Origin: Kitasatospora aureofaciens
Lineage (GTDB): Bacteria > Actinomycetota > Actinomycetes > Streptomycetales > Streptomycetaceae
NCBI GenBank assembly: GCA_000720845.1
Contig: JODU01000015.1
Span: 1-64,000, forward strand
Reading direction: 5' to 3'
Length of the DNA: 64,000 nucleotides
Part shown: piece by piece, positions 41,466 through 51,236 of the stretch
How the letters are laid out: every line of letters starts with the position of its first letter
Numbering within the stretch: position 1 is the stretch's first letter
Program-made: the position numbers and the translations under genes
Notes under the pieces: model-generated
Database searches by the model: none
The model's input: only the letters and a program-made list of their open reading frames with translations
Told to the model about the DNA's origin: nothing

Positions 41466-42694
41466 CCGGCCCCGCCCGACCGGGCGCGACCACGGCGGCG
41501 GTACCCCGGCACCAGTGCCGCCGCCGCGGCGACCGCGCCGGACACCGCGAAGCACACCGGCAGGGGCAACCGCTCCACCAGCAGGCCCACCGCGGCGGCG
41601 CCGGCCGACATCCCGGCGTTCACGGCGGTGTTGCACCACGCGCCCGCCCGGACCCGGAAACCGGGTGCCACGCTCTCGTCGGCGATCAGGTACGCGGTGG
41701 TCAGCGCCGGGGCCACGAACAGGCCCGCGCACATGACGGCCAGGACCAGCGTGCCGAGTCCGGGCGCGAGGCCCGCGGCGGCGAGGCAGAGACCGACCCC
41801 GGCCGCGAAGATCGGGAGCCGCGCCCGGGTGGGCGAACTCCAGGCGACGGCGCCGTTGACGAGCCCGCCGACCGCACTGCCCACCGAGAGCGCCGCGAGC
41901 ACCCAGGCGACCGCGCCGTCCCCGAGGCCGTGTTCCCCCGCGAAGGCCACGACGAGGAGGTCGACGGCGCTCACCGAGACGCCGACGGCCGCCGCGACCA
42001 CGACGGGCTGCAGCAGTGCCCGGCCCTGCCCTGGGCCGCCCCGACCGGGTGCGGGGCCGTCGCTCTCCCCCCGCCCCGCCGGGCGCAGCGCCGCGGTCGC
42101 CGGTGAGGTCACGAAGGCGAGGGTGCCGACCGCCACCAGCACCGCGCTGAGCACGACGCCGACCACCGGCGACGCAACGGCGACGATGCCGCCGACCAGG
42201 AGCGGGCCGGAGACGAAGAGCAGTTCCTCGGCGACGCCGTCCACGCTGTAGGCCCGCTGCAACATCCGCCGGTCCGGGAGCAGTTCGGCCCACACCGCGC
42301 GCATCACGGGGCCGAGCGGGGGCGTGCAGGCGCCCGCGAGCGCGGCGGTCACCGCGAGGACGGTCTCGGAGGTGCCCGGACGCCGGCAGACCGCCGCCAG
42401 CACGCAGAGCAGGACGGCGTAGAGCAGGGCCATGGGCGGCAGGGCCCGGCGCGGACCGTGCCGGTCGACGAGGGATGCGCGCCAGGGGGACAGGAAGACG
42501 CTCGTGGCGCCGAAGAGCGCCATGACCAGGCCGGCCACGGCGTAGGACCCGGTGGACCGGGTCAGGGAGAGCATCAGGGAGAGGGAGACCGTGCCGTACG
42601 ACAGCCGGCCGACGAGGGCGGCCGCGAAGGTGCGGCGGGCATGGGGGACACGGAGCACGGCGGCGTACGAGGGCCGCGGAAGGGGCGTGGACAC
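41423..42694 (-). CDS. MFS transporter
   Basis: A protein of 423 residues with about twelve TM helices, weakly similar to drug exporters (SYGTVSLSLMLSLTRSTGSYAVAG at TM1-2 and the loop SPWRASLVDRHGPRRALPP in the MFS motif A position). The C-terminal 30 residues (RRRGRARSGGAGQSSSKPSS) are low complexity and antisense to the PepSY gene end, where 43 bp overlap. The GTG at 42694 follows GAGGAA. The substrate is unknown. Confidence 0.88.
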   Translation of the reverse strand: MSTPLPRPSYAAVLRVPHARRTFAAALVGRLSYGTVSLSLMLSLTRSTGSYAVAGLVMALFGATSVFLSPWRASLVDRHGPRRALPPMALLYAVLLCVLAAVCRRPGTSETVLAVTAALAGACTPPLGPVMRAVWAELLPDRRMLQRAYSVDGVAEELLFVSGPLLVGGIVAVASPVVGVVLSAVLVAVGTLAFVTSPATAALRPAGRGESDGPAPGRGGPGQGRALLQPVVVAAAVGVSVSAVDLLVVAFAGEHGLGDGAVAWVLAALSVGSAVGGLVNGAVAWSSPTRARLPIFAAGVGLCLAAAGLAPGLGTLVLAVMCAGLFVAPALTTAYLIADESVAPGFRVRAGAWCNTAVNAGMSAGAAAVGLLVERLPLPVCFAVSGAVAAAAALVPGYRRRGRARSGGAGQSSSKPSSASSES

Positions 42695-42810
42695 GCGAAG
42701 GGTTCCTCAGCAGGAAGGCAACTAGGGGACGCCGATGCGCGCGACGGCCGGATGCGGCGGTCGCGTGCGGGGCGGGTCCTAGGCCAAGAGGAGGAACACG
42801 CGGGTGAGTT

Positions 42811-42905
42811 TAGCCCGTCCGGCGTTTGAGGACGAGGCCGTTCAGGCCGAAAGGGGGGTCTGGGGGCGCAGCCCCCAGGGACGGGAAGGGGCGGCGGGGA
42901 CGAAA
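42811..42905. repeat. dispersed Streptomyces intergenic repeat with hairpin
   Basis: The segment starts TAGCCCGTCCGGCGTTTGAG, passes through GAGGCCGTTCAGGCCGAA, and contains the hairpin CTGGGGGC (42860-42867), GCA, GCCCCCAG (42871-42878). From memory this sequence pattern recurs between genes in many Streptomyces genomes. It lies between meaB and the MFS gene, downstream of meaB, and may act as its terminator. Confidence 0.5.
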
Positions 42906-42939
42906 GAAGCTGTACGCCGGAAAGCCGCCCCGCGCCCAC

Positions 42940-43896
42940 TCAGCCCTCGGTCAGCCCCGCCACCAACTCGTCCGCCGCCCGGTACGGGTCCAGCTCCCCC
43001 GCGACGATCCGCTCCGCCAGCGCCCCCAGCCGCCGGTCGCCGTGCAGGTCGCCGATGCGTTCGCGCAGGGTGGTGACGGCGATGGTCTCGACCTCGCGGG
43101 CCGCCCGGGCGCGGCGGCGCTCGGTGAGCACGTCCCGTTCCTCCATCCACGCGCGGTGCTTCTCCAGCGCCTCGACGACCTCGTCGACGCCCTCGCCGCG
43201 CGCGGCGACCGTCTTGACGATGGGCGGGCGCCAGTCGCCGGCGGCGCGGGCCTCGCCGAGGCCCAGCATGTGGTTCAGCTCGCGGGCGGTGGCGTCGGCG
43301 CCGTCGCGGTCCGCCTTGTTGACGACGTAGACGTCGCCGATCTCCAGGATTCCGGCCTTGGCGGCCTGGATGCCGTCGCCCATTCCGGGGGCGAGCAGGA
43401 CGACGGAGGTGTCGGCCTGGGAGGCGATCTCGACCTCCGACTGGCCGACGCCCACCGTCTCGACCAGGACCACGTCGCAGCCGGCCGCGTCCAGGACGCG
43501 GATGGCTTGCGGCGCGGCCCAGGCGAGGCCGCCGAGGTGGCCGCGGGTCGCCATCGAGCGGATGTAGACGCCCGGGTCGGAGGCGTGCTCCGACATCCGC
43601 ACCCGGTCGCCGAGCAGGGCGCCGCCGGAGAAGGGGGAGGAGGGGTCGACGGCGAGCACGCCGACCCGCCTGCCCTGTTTGCGGTACGCCGTCACCAGCG
43701 CCGAGGTGGACGTCGACTTGCCGACGCCCGGGGAGCCGGTCAGGCCGACCACGTAGGCGTTGCCGGTGAGCGGCGCGAGCGCCTCCATGACCTCCCTGAG
43801 CTGCGGGGACGCCCCCTCCACCAGGGAGATCAGCCGGGCCACGGCCCGCGGCCGGCCTTCTCGGGCCTGGGCCACCAGTGAGGAGACGTCCTGCAT
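42940..43896 (-). CDS. meaB: MeaB-type GTPase, mutase chaperone
   Basis: A G3E-type P-loop GTPase of 318 residues that loads adenosylcobalamin into and protects acyl-CoA mutases such as MCM and Icm. Motifs are Walker A GSPGVGKST, DPSSPFSGGALLGDRVRM, the ETVGVGQSE switch and NKADRDGA for guanine. The ATG at 43896 has GGAG 5 bases upstream, and a GTG at 43899 would add one residue. It follows the thiolase gene by 67 bp on the same strand. Its clients are probably the methylmalonyl-CoA and isobutyryl-CoA mutases. Confidence 0.94.
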   Translation of the reverse strand: MQDVSSLVAQAREGRPRAVARLISLVEGASPQLREVMEALAPLTGNAYVVGLTGSPGVGKSTSTSALVTAYRKQGRRVGVLAVDPSSPFSGGALLGDRVRMSEHASDPGVYIRSMATRGHLGGLAWAAPQAIRVLDAAGCDVVLVETVGVGQSEVEIASQADTSVVLLAPGMGDGIQAAKAGILEIGDVYVVNKADRDGADATARELNHMLGLGEARAAGDWRPPIVKTVAARGEGVDEVVEALEKHRAWMEERDVLTERRRARAAREVETIAVTTLRERIGDLHGDRRLGALAERIVAGELDPYRAADELVAGLTEG

Positions 43897-43963
43897 CACA
43901 GCTCCGTTCAGCTCCGTTCTGCGAGATCTCGTGTCCCTGCTGAGATCCCGTGTCTGTGGGGTG

Positions 43964-45169
43964 TCAGGCCCCGGGGACCCGCACGATCAGCGCGTCGCCC
44001 TGACCGCCGCCGCCGCACAGTGCCGCCGCGCCGACGCCGCCGCCGCGCCGCTTCAGTTCCAGGGCGAGGTGCAGCACCAGCCGGGCGCCGGACATGCCGA
44101 TCGGGTGGCCCAGGGCGATGGCACCACCGTTGACGTTCACCTTTTCGGTGGATACGCCGAGGTCCTTCATTGACTGCACGGCGACGGCCGCGAAGGCCTC
44201 GTTGATCTCGATGAGGTCGAGGTCGCCGACCTCCAGGCCCTCCTTCTTCAGGGCGTGCCGGATGGCGTTCGACGGCTGCGACTGCAAAGAGTTGTCCGGG
44301 CCCGCGACATTGCCGTGGGCGCCGATCTCCGCGATCCACTCCAGGCCCAGCTCCTCGGCCTTGGCCCTGCTCATGACGACCACGGCCGCCGCGCCGTCGG
44401 AGATCTGCGAGGAGGAGCCCGCGGTGATGGTGCCGTCCTTGGCGAAGGCGGGGCGGAGCCTGCCGAGCGACTCGGCGGTGGTGTCGCCGCGGATGCCCTC
44501 GTCCTTGCTGAACAGCACCGGGTCGCCCTTGCGCTGCGGGATCTCGACCGGGGTGATCTCGGCGTCGAAGACGCCGTTCTTCTGGGCGGCGGCGGCGCGC
44601 TGGTGGGACAGGGCGGCGATCTCGTCCTGGGCGGCGCGCTCGATGCCGAGCCGGGTGTTGTGCTTCTCCGTGGACTCGCCCATGGCGATGTTCTCGAAGG
44701 AGTCGGTGAGGCCGTCGTGGGCCATGGCGTCGATCATCTGGACCGCGCCGTACTTGTAGCCCTCGCGGGACCCCGGCAGCAGGTGCGGGGCGTTGGTCAT
44801 GGACTCCTGGCCGCCGGCGACGATCACGTCGAATTCACCCGCGCGAATGAGCTGGTCGGCGAGTGCGATGGCGTCGAGGCCGGAGAGGCAGACCTTGTTG
44901 ACCGTGAGCGCCGGGACGCTCATGGGGATGCCGGCCTTGACGGCGGCCTGGCGGGCGGGGATCTGCCCGGCGCCCGCCTGGAGCACCTGCCCCATGATCA
45001 CGTACTGGACCTGGTCGCCGCCGATCCCCGCGCGGTCGAGCGCGGCCTTGATCGCGAATCCGCCGAGGTCGGCCCCGGAGAAGGACTTCAGGGAGCCGAG
45101 CAGCCGCCCCATCGGGGTGCGGGCACCCGCGACGATGACGGAAGTCGTGCCGTTCGATGCAGAAGACAT
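43964..45169 (-). CDS. acetyl-CoA C-acetyltransferase (thiolase)
   Basis: A thiolase of 401 residues that condenses two acetyl-CoA or cleaves acetoacetyl-CoA. The nucleophilic Cys is in TVNKVCLSGLDAI. The catalytic His and second Cys are in NGGAIALGHPIGMSGARLV and AALCGGGGQGDALIV, and NEAFAAVAVQS is present. The ATG is at 45169. It heads an operon with meaB and is divergent from the epimerase gene, with 149 bp between. Together with 3-hydroxybutyryl-CoA dehydrogenase (61832) it can supply C4 acyl-CoA units. Confidence 0.95.
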   Translation of the reverse strand: MSSASNGTTSVIVAGARTPMGRLLGSLKSFSGADLGGFAIKAALDRAGIGGDQVQYVIMGQVLQAGAGQIPARQAAVKAGIPMSVPALTVNKVCLSGLDAIALADQLIRAGEFDVIVAGGQESMTNAPHLLPGSREGYKYGAVQMIDAMAHDGLTDSFENIAMGESTEKHNTRLGIERAAQDEIAALSHQRAAAAQKNGVFDAEITPVEIPQRKGDPVLFSKDEGIRGDTTAESLGRLRPAFAKDGTITAGSSSQISDGAAAVVVMSRAKAEELGLEWIAEIGAHGNVAGPDNSLQSQPSNAIRHALKKEGLEVGDLDLIEINEAFAAVAVQSMKDLGVSTEKVNVNGGAIALGHPIGMSGARLVLHLALELKRRGGGVGAAALCGGGGQGDALIVRVPGA

Positions 45170-45318
45170 GGGCTGCGATCCCCTTTTCCGGCCCGCACAG
45201 GCCGAGGAGTGAACGAGGGTTTACTCGAATGTACTGAGCGGTATCCCGCCCGTCACCGGGCTGTCGGTGTGATCGCGCGCACGTTGCGTAACCACCTCCG
45301 GAGCGCTGCACTGAAACC

Positions 45319-45759
45319 ATGCTGACGCGAATCGACCACATCGGAATCGCCTGCCACGACCTCGACGCGACCGTCGACTTCTACCGTGCCACCTACGGCT
45401 TCGAGGTGTTCCACACCGAGGTCAACGAGGAGCAGGGGGTCCGCGAGGCCATGCTCAAGATCAACGATACGTCGGACGGCGGCGCCTCGTACCTCCAGCT
45501 CCTGGAGCCCACCCGCGAGGACTCCGCGGTCGGCAAGTGGCTCGCGAAGAACGGCGAGGGCGTCCACCACATCGCGTTCGGTACGGCGGACGTGGACGCG
45601 GACGCCGCGGACATCCGGGGCAAGGGCGTTCGTGTGCTGTACGACGAGCCCCGGCGCGGTTCCATGGGGTCGCGGATCACCTTCCTGCACCCCAAGGACT
45701 GCCATGGCGTCCTGACAGAACTGGTCACATCGGCGGCCGTTGAGTCACCTGAGCACTGA
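45319..45759 (+). CDS. mce: methylmalonyl-CoA epimerase
   Basis: A protein of 146 residues of the glyoxalase/VOC superfamily, which racemises methylmalonyl-CoA. It has the metal-binding His in MLTRIDHIGIACHDLDATV, Glu/His positions in YLQLLEP and HHIAFGTADVDA, and the typical end KDCHGVLTELV. It is divergent from the thiolase-meaB operon. This set processes propionyl-CoA and odd-chain or valine carbon towards succinyl-CoA or polyketide extender units. Confidence 0.94.
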   Translation: MLTRIDHIGIACHDLDATVDFYRATYGFEVFHTEVNEEQGVREAMLKINDTSDGGASYLQLLEPTREDSAVGKWLAKNGEGVHHIAFGTADVDADAADIRGKGVRVLYDEPRRGSMGSRITFLHPKDCHGVLTELVTSAAVESPEH

Positions 45760-45993
45760 CCCTCGTACATAGGGGCCGGTAGGGTTGGGTGCGGTCGCCG
45801 CTCGATCCAGGGTGACCCGGTCCTGTCATCGTGCGACGACGGGACCGCCGGGGTCGTGTTTCGGGGGGTCGGCGACGGGGCAGCAGCACATGCTCCGCCG
45901 TTGATCTGACACCATTCCCCGGGGGCCCCGTCCGGCGGACGGACGGAGCCCGTTCGGGAAGATTTGCGACCAGGGGACGGATGGGACCGCGCA

Positions 45994-48900
45994 GTGCGGG
46001 GCTACGAGAGCCAGGAGCGAGAGCCGGCGGCTGACGTCGACCACCTCTCTCGGTTCGAGGCCGAGATGAAGCGGCTGAAGACCGAGCGGGAAAAGGCGAT
46101 CCAGCACGCCGAGGACCTCGGCTACCAGGTCGAGGTGCTGCGCGCCAAGCTGCACGAGGCGCGCCGCACCATCATGTCCCGGCCCGCCTTCGACGGCGGC
46201 GACATTGGGTACCAGGCCGAGCAGTTGCTGCGCAACGCGCAGACGCAGGCCGACCAGCTGCGCGCCGACGCGGAGCGCGAGCTGAGCCAGGCGCGGGCGC
46301 AGACCCAGCGGATCCTCCAGGAGCACGCCGAGCAGGCCGCCCGGCTCCAGGCGGAGCTGCACCAGGAGGCGGTGACCCGCCGCCAGCAGCTGGACCAGGA
46401 GCTGGCCGAGCGCCGGCAGACCGTCGAGTCGCACGTCAACGAGAACGTCGCCTGGGCCGAGCAGCTGCGCGCCCGCACCGAGCAGCAGGCCCGGCGCCTG
46501 CTCGACGAGTCCCGTGCCGAGGCCGAGCAGGCGATGGCCGCGGCCCGCGCGGAGGCGGAGCGGCTGACCGCCGAGGCCCGTCAGCGGCTGCGCAGCGACG
46601 CGGAGAGCGCGCGTGCCGAGGCCGAGCAGATCCTGCGCCGGGCTCGGGCCGACGCCGAGCGGCTGCTGAACGCCGCCTCGACGCAGGCGCAGGAGGCCAC
46701 CGACCACGCCGAGCAGCTGCGCAGCTCCACCGTCACCGAGTCGGAGTCCACCCGCCGCGAGGTCCAGGAGCTGAGCCGGGCCGCCGAGCAGCGCATGTCG
46801 GAGGCCGAGGAGGCGCTGCGCAAGGCGCAGGCCGAGGCCGAGAAGGTGGTCGCCGAGGCCGAGGAGGCCGCGGCCAAGGCGCTGTCGAGCGCCGAGGCCA
46901 CCAACGAGCAGCGCACCCGTACCGCCAAGGAGCAGGTCGCCCGGCTGGTCGGCGAGGCCACCAAGGACGCGGAGAACACCAGGTCCGAGGCCGAGCAGGT
47001 GGTCGCGGACGCCCGTGCCGAGGCCGAGCGGATCGTCGCCGAGGCCGCCGAGAAGGCCCGCACCATCACGGCCGAGGAGTCGGCCACGCAGCTGTCCAAG
47101 GCTGCCAAGACCGCCGAGGACGTGCTGAACAAGGCGTCGGAGGACGCCAAGCGGACCACGAAGGCCGCCACCGAGGAGGCCGAGCGGATCCGCACGGAGG
47201 CCGAGGCCGAGGCGGACCGGCTGCGCGCCGAGGCGCACGACATCGCCGAGCAGCTCAAGGGCGCGGCGAAGGACGACACCAAGGAGTACCGCGCCAAGAC
47301 GGTCGAGCTGCAGGAGGAGGCGCGCCGGCTGCGCGGCGAGGCCGAGCAGCTGCGGGCCGAGGCGGTCGCCGAGGGCGAGAAGATCCGCGCCGAGGCCCGC
47401 AAGGAGGCCGTGGCGCAGATCGAGGAGGCGGCGAAGACCGCCGAGGAGCTGCTCGCCAAGGCCAAGGCGGACGCGGACGAGCTGCGGCAGTCCGCGACGG
47501 CGGACAGCGAGAAGGTCCGCACCGAGGCCATCGAGCGGGCGACGACCCTGCGCCGGCAGGCCGAGGAGACCCTGGAGCGCACCCGTGCGGAGGCCGAGCG
47601 GCACCGCGCGGAGGCCGCCGAGCGGGTGGAGGAGCTCCAGGAGGAGGCCGAGCGGGCCGCCCGCGAGCTGCGCGAGGAGACCGAGCGCGCCGTCGAGGCC
47701 CGGCAGGCGGAGGCCGCCGAGGAGCTGACGCGGCTGCACACCGAGGCCGAGGAGCGCCGCACCGCCGCCGAGCAGGCGCTGAGCGAGGCCCGCGAGGAGG
47801 GCGAGCGGATCCGCCGCGAGGCCGCGGAGGAGAGCGAGCGGCTGCGCACCGAGGCCGCGGAGCGGATCCGTACGCTCCAGCAGCAGGCCGAGACGGAGGC
47901 CGAGCGGCTGCGCACCGAGGCCGCCGCGGACGCGTCCGCCTCCCGCGCGGAGGGCGAGGCCGTCGCCGTACGGCTGCGCACGGAGGCCGCGAGCGAGGCG
48001 GAGCGGCTGAAGACGGAGGCGCAGGAGAGCGCCGACCGGGTGCGGGCGGAGGCGCAGACCGCCGCCGAGCGCATCGCCGCCGAGGCGTCCGAGGCGCTGG
48101 CCGCCGCCCAGGAGGAGGCCGCCCGGCGCCGCCGCGAGGCGGAGGAACTGCTCGGGTCCGCCCGGCAGGAGGCCGACCAGGAGCGCGAGCGGGCCCGCGA
48201 GCAGAGCGAGGAGCTGCTGGCCTCGGCGCGCAACCGCGTGGAGGAGGCCCAGGCGGAGGCGGTCCGGCTGGTCGAGGAGGCCGACCGGCGCGCCACCGAG
48301 ATGGTGTCGGCCGCCGAGCAGCACGCGACGCAGGTGCGGGAGTCGGTCGCCGGGCTGCACGAGCAGGCCCAGGAGGAGATCACCGGCCTGCGCAGCGCCG
48401 CCGAGCACGCCGCCGAGCGCACCCGGCGCGAGGCCGAGGAGGAGGCGGACCGGGTCCGCGCCGACGCCTACGCGGAGCGCGAGCGGGCGAGCGAGGACGC
48501 CGGGCGGCTCAGGCGTGAGGCGCAGGAGGAGACCGAGGCCGCCAAGACGCTGGCCGAGCGGACCGTGTCCGAGGCCATCACCGAGGCCGACCGGATCCGC
48601 GCGGACGTCTCCGAGCACGCCCAGCGGGTACGCACGGAGGCCTCCGACGCCATCGCCGAGGCGGAGCAGTCCGCGGCCCGCACCCGGGCGGACGCCCGCG
48701 AGGACGCCAACCGCATCCGGTCCGACGCAGCGACGCAGGCGGACACACTGATCACCGAGGCGCGTTCGGAGGCGGAGCGGCTCACCACGCAGACGGCGGC
48801 CGAGACGGAGCGGATCCGCACTCAGACGCTCGCGGAGGCGGAGCGCGTCACCGCCGAGGCGGCGAGCGAGGCCGAGCGGGTACGGACCGAGGCGGCCACC

Positions 48901-49974
48901 GAGGCGGAGCGGCTGCGCACCGAGACGATCGCCGAGGCCGACCGGGTCAGGGCCGAGGCGAGCGCCCGGGCCGAGCAGCTGGTCTCGGACGCCACCGGGG
49001 AGGCGGAGCGGCTGCGGGCCGAGGCCGCCGACACGGTCGGCTCGGCCCAGCAGCACGCCGAGCGGATTCGCACCGAGGCGGACCGGGTCCGCCGCGAGGC
49101 GGCCGCGGAGGCCGAGCGGGTCACCACGGCGGCCCGCGAGGAGGCCGAGCGCACCCTCGACGAGGCCCGCAAGGACGCCAACAAACGGCGCTCGGAGGCC
49201 GCCGAGCAGGTCGACACGCTCATCACGGAGACCACCGCCGAGGCCGACAAGCTGCTCACCGAGGCGCAGCAGCAGGCGCAGAAGACCACCGCGGACGCCG
49301 AGTCGCAGGCCGACACCATGGTCGGCGCGGCCCGCACGGAGGCCGACCGGATCGTCTCGGAGGCGACCGTCGAGGGCAACACCCGGGTGGAGAAGGCCCG
49401 TACGGACGCGGACGAGCTGCTGGTCGGCGCCCGCCGGGACGCGACCGCCATAAGGGAGCGCGCGGAGGAGCTGCGCGAGCGCCTCACCTCCGAGATCGAG
49501 GAGCTGCACGAGCGGGCCCGCCGCGAGGCCGCCGAGACGATGAAGTCGGCCGGCGACCGCTGCGACGCGCTCGTCAAGGCCGCCGAGGAGCAGCTCGCCA
49601 AGGCGGAGGCGAAGGCCAAGGAGCTGGTGTCGGAGGCCAATTCCGAGGCGGGCAAGGTGCGCATCGCCGCCGTCAAGAAGGCCGAGGGGCTGCTCAAGGA
49701 GGCCGAGCAGAAGAAGGCCACCCTGGTCCGCGAGGCCGAGGAGCTGAAGGCCGAGGCGGTCCGCGAGGCCCGGCGCACGGTCGACGAGGGCAAGCGCGAG
49801 CTGGAGGTGCTGGCCCGGCGCCGCGAGGACATCAACGCGGAGATCTCCCGGGTGCAGGACGTGCTGGAGGCACTGGAGTCGTTCGAGGCGCCCGGGGGCG
49901 CGAAGGACAACGGGGTGAAGGCCGGAGCGACGGTGGGCGCCCCACGTTCGGGTGGCAAGTCGTCAGACGGCTAG
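45994..49974 (+). CDS. scy: Scy, polarity and cytoskeletal coiled-coil protein
   Basis: A protein of 1326 residues from the GTG at 45994 (VRGYESQEREPAADVD), the same length as S. coelicolor Scy. The N-terminal part (FEAEMKRLKTEREKAIQHAEDLGYQ split over 25-70) is DivIVA-like. The rest is one uninterrupted coiled coil built from AEAERxRxEA-type repeats that fit an 11-residue hendecad or 51-residue period more than pure heptads. Scy assembles at hyphal tips with DivIVA and FilP and places new polarity centres. Extreme repetition and GC bias keep the opposite strand open for over 3.6 kb, but that is a shadow. FilP follows after 207 bp. Confidence 0.95.
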   Translation: MRGYESQEREPAADVDHLSRFEAEMKRLKTEREKAIQHAEDLGYQVEVLRAKLHEARRTIMSRPAFDGGDIGYQAEQLLRNAQTQADQLRADAERELSQARAQTQRILQEHAEQAARLQAELHQEAVTRRQQLDQELAERRQTVESHVNENVAWAEQLRARTEQQARRLLDESRAEAEQAMAAARAEAERLTAEARQRLRSDAESARAEAEQILRRARADAERLLNAASTQAQEATDHAEQLRSSTVTESESTRREVQELSRAAEQRMSEAEEALRKAQAEAEKVVAEAEEAAAKALSSAEATNEQRTRTAKEQVARLVGEATKDAENTRSEAEQVVADARAEAERIVAEAAEKARTITAEESATQLSKAAKTAEDVLNKASEDAKRTTKAATEEAERIRTEAEAEADRLRAEAHDIAEQLKGAAKDDTKEYRAKTVELQEEARRLRGEAEQLRAEAVAEGEKIRAEARKEAVAQIEEAAKTAEELLAKAKADADELRQSATADSEKVRTEAIERATTLRRQAEETLERTRAEAERHRAEAAERVEELQEEAERAARELREETERAVEARQAEAAEELTRLHTEAEERRTAAEQALSEAREEGERIRREAAEESERLRTEAAERIRTLQQQAETEAERLRTEAAADASASRAEGEAVAVRLRTEAASEAERLKTEAQESADRVRAEAQTAAERIAAEASEALAAAQEEAARRRREAEELLGSARQEADQERERAREQSEELLASARNRVEEAQAEAVRLVEEADRRATEMVSAAEQHATQVRESVAGLHEQAQEEITGLRSAAEHAAERTRREAEEEADRVRADAYAERERASEDAGRLRREAQEETEAAKTLAERTVSEAITEADRIRADVSEHAQRVRTEASDAIAEAEQSAARTRADAREDANRIRSDAATQADTLITEARSEAERLTTQTAAETERIRTQTLAEAERVTAEAASEAERVRTEAATEAERLRTETIAEADRVRAEASARAEQLVSDATGEAERLRAEAADTVGSAQQHAERIRTEADRVRREAAAEAERVTTAAREEAERTLDEARKDANKRRSEAAEQVDTLITETTAEADKLLTEAQQQAQKTTADAESQADTMVGAARTEADRIVSEATVEGNTRVEKARTDADELLVGARRDATAIRERAEELRERLTSEIEELHERARREAAETMKSAGDRCDALVKAAEEQLAKAEAKAKELVSEANSEAGKVRIAAVKKAEGLLKEAEQKKATLVREAEELKAEAVREARRTVDEGKRELEVLARRREDINAEISRVQDVLEALESFEAPGGAKDNGVKAGATVGAPRSGGKSSDG

Positions 49975-50181
49975 CATTCGGGGTGATTTGGGTGTCTGCT
50001 GGAGATCTTTGGCCGAGTCCCGACGGGACTCCTGCCCGAGGCTTTGGCAAGCCATCCGAGGGTCAGCCACTCAAAAGAGGTGTCATTCTCCGTATCAAAC
50101 GTGCATCCGCTCGATGACACACCGCATTGGCGCCTAGGATTCCCTCTATCACCTCACCCGGTCTCTTTCGACAGGAACCCC

Positions 50182-51114
50182 ATGAGCGACACTTCCCCCT
50201 ACGGCTTCGAGCTTGTGCGGCGTGGGTACGACCGCGCTCAGGTGGACGAACGTATCTCCAAGCTCGTCTCCGACCGTGACAGCGCTCTCGCCCGCATCAC
50301 CGCTCTGGAAAAGCGCATCGAGGAGCTCCACCTCGAGACTCAGAACGCCCAGGCCCAGGTCAACGACGCCGAGCCGTCGTACGCCGGTCTCGGTGCCCGG
50401 GTCGAGAAGATCCTGCGGCTCGCCGAGGAAGAGGCGAAGGACCTGCGCGAGGAGGCCCGGCGCGCGGCCGAGCAGCACCGCGAGCTGGCCGAGTCGGCCG
50501 CCCAGCAGGTGCGCAACGACGCGGAGTCGTACGCCGCCGAGCGCAAGGCCAAGGCCGAGGACGAGGGCGTCCGGATCGTCGAGAAGGCCAAGAGCGACGC
50601 CTCCCAGCTGCGTTCCGAGGCGCAGAAGGACGCGCAGTCCAAGCGCGACGAGGCCGACGCCCTCTTCGAGGAGACCCGCGCCAAGGCCGCGCAGGCCGCC
50701 GCCGACTTCGAGACGAACCTCGCCAAGCGCCGCGAGCAGTCCGAGCGGGACCTGGCCTCCCGTCAGGCCAAGGCCGAGAAGCGGCTCGCGGAGATCGAGC
50801 ACCGCGCGGAGCAGCTGCGCCTGGAGGCGGAGAAGCTGCGCACGGACGCCGAGCGCCGGGCCCGCCAGACCGTGGAGACGGCGCAGCGCCAGTCCGAGGA
50901 CATCGTGGCCGACGCCAACGCCAAGGCCGACCGGATCCGTTCGGAGTCGGAGCGCGAGCTGGCCGCCCTCACCAACCGCCGCGACTCCATCAACGCGCAG
51001 CTGACCAACGTGCGCGAGATGCTGGCGTCCCTCACGGGTGCCGCGGTGGCCGCCGCTCCGTCGGTCGAGGACGAGTCGGTCTCCCGCGGGGTGCCGGCCC
51101 AGCAGTCCCGCTGA
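50182..51114 (+). CDS. filP: FilP, intermediate-filament-like coiled-coil protein
   Basis: A protein of 310 residues. The first 60 residues resemble DivIVA (YGFELVRRGYDRAQVDERIS) and the rest is coiled coil (EEEAKDLREEARRAAEQHREL onward to TNVREMLASL), with a short non-helical tail. FilP forms a gradient network behind hyphal tips, binds DivIVA and Scy, and adds stiffness. The ATG at 50182 has CAGGAA in front. A TAGGAT -10-like element at 50135-50140 suggests its own promoter. The pairing with scy is conserved in Streptomyces. Confidence 0.95.
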   Translation: MSDTSPYGFELVRRGYDRAQVDERISKLVSDRDSALARITALEKRIEELHLETQNAQAQVNDAEPSYAGLGARVEKILRLAEEEAKDLREEARRAAEQHRELAESAAQQVRNDAESYAAERKAKAEDEGVRIVEKAKSDASQLRSEAQKDAQSKRDEADALFEETRAKAAQAAADFETNLAKRREQSERDLASRQAKAEKRLAEIEHRAEQLRLEAEKLRTDAERRARQTVETAQRQSEDIVADANAKADRIRSESERELAALTNRRDSINAQLTNVREMLASLTGAAVAAAPSVEDESVSRGVPAQQSR

Positions 51115-51236
51115 CGCCGTTCCGCCGGCCCGGTTCGGCCCGAGCGGGCGAACGCCTGCTGAATACGTACGAGGAAGGATGAGGCCTTCTGTCACTGGGG
51201 TGGCAGTGGGCCTCGTCCCGTTCTAGCGTGGGCGCC

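Noticed and set aside
38535..42293. An apparent 1252-residue minus-strand protein joining a kinase to upstream sequence
   Set aside because: Only the part up to 39944 is the kinase. The rest is an open third frame across the response regulator, PepSY and MFS genes, each of which has clear coding evidence in other frames.
45826..49509. A 3.7-kb open frame antisense to scy, Leu/Gly/Arg-rich
   Set aside because: It is produced by the repeated GCC GAG codons of scy read backwards. It has no start context, no domain and abnormal composition.
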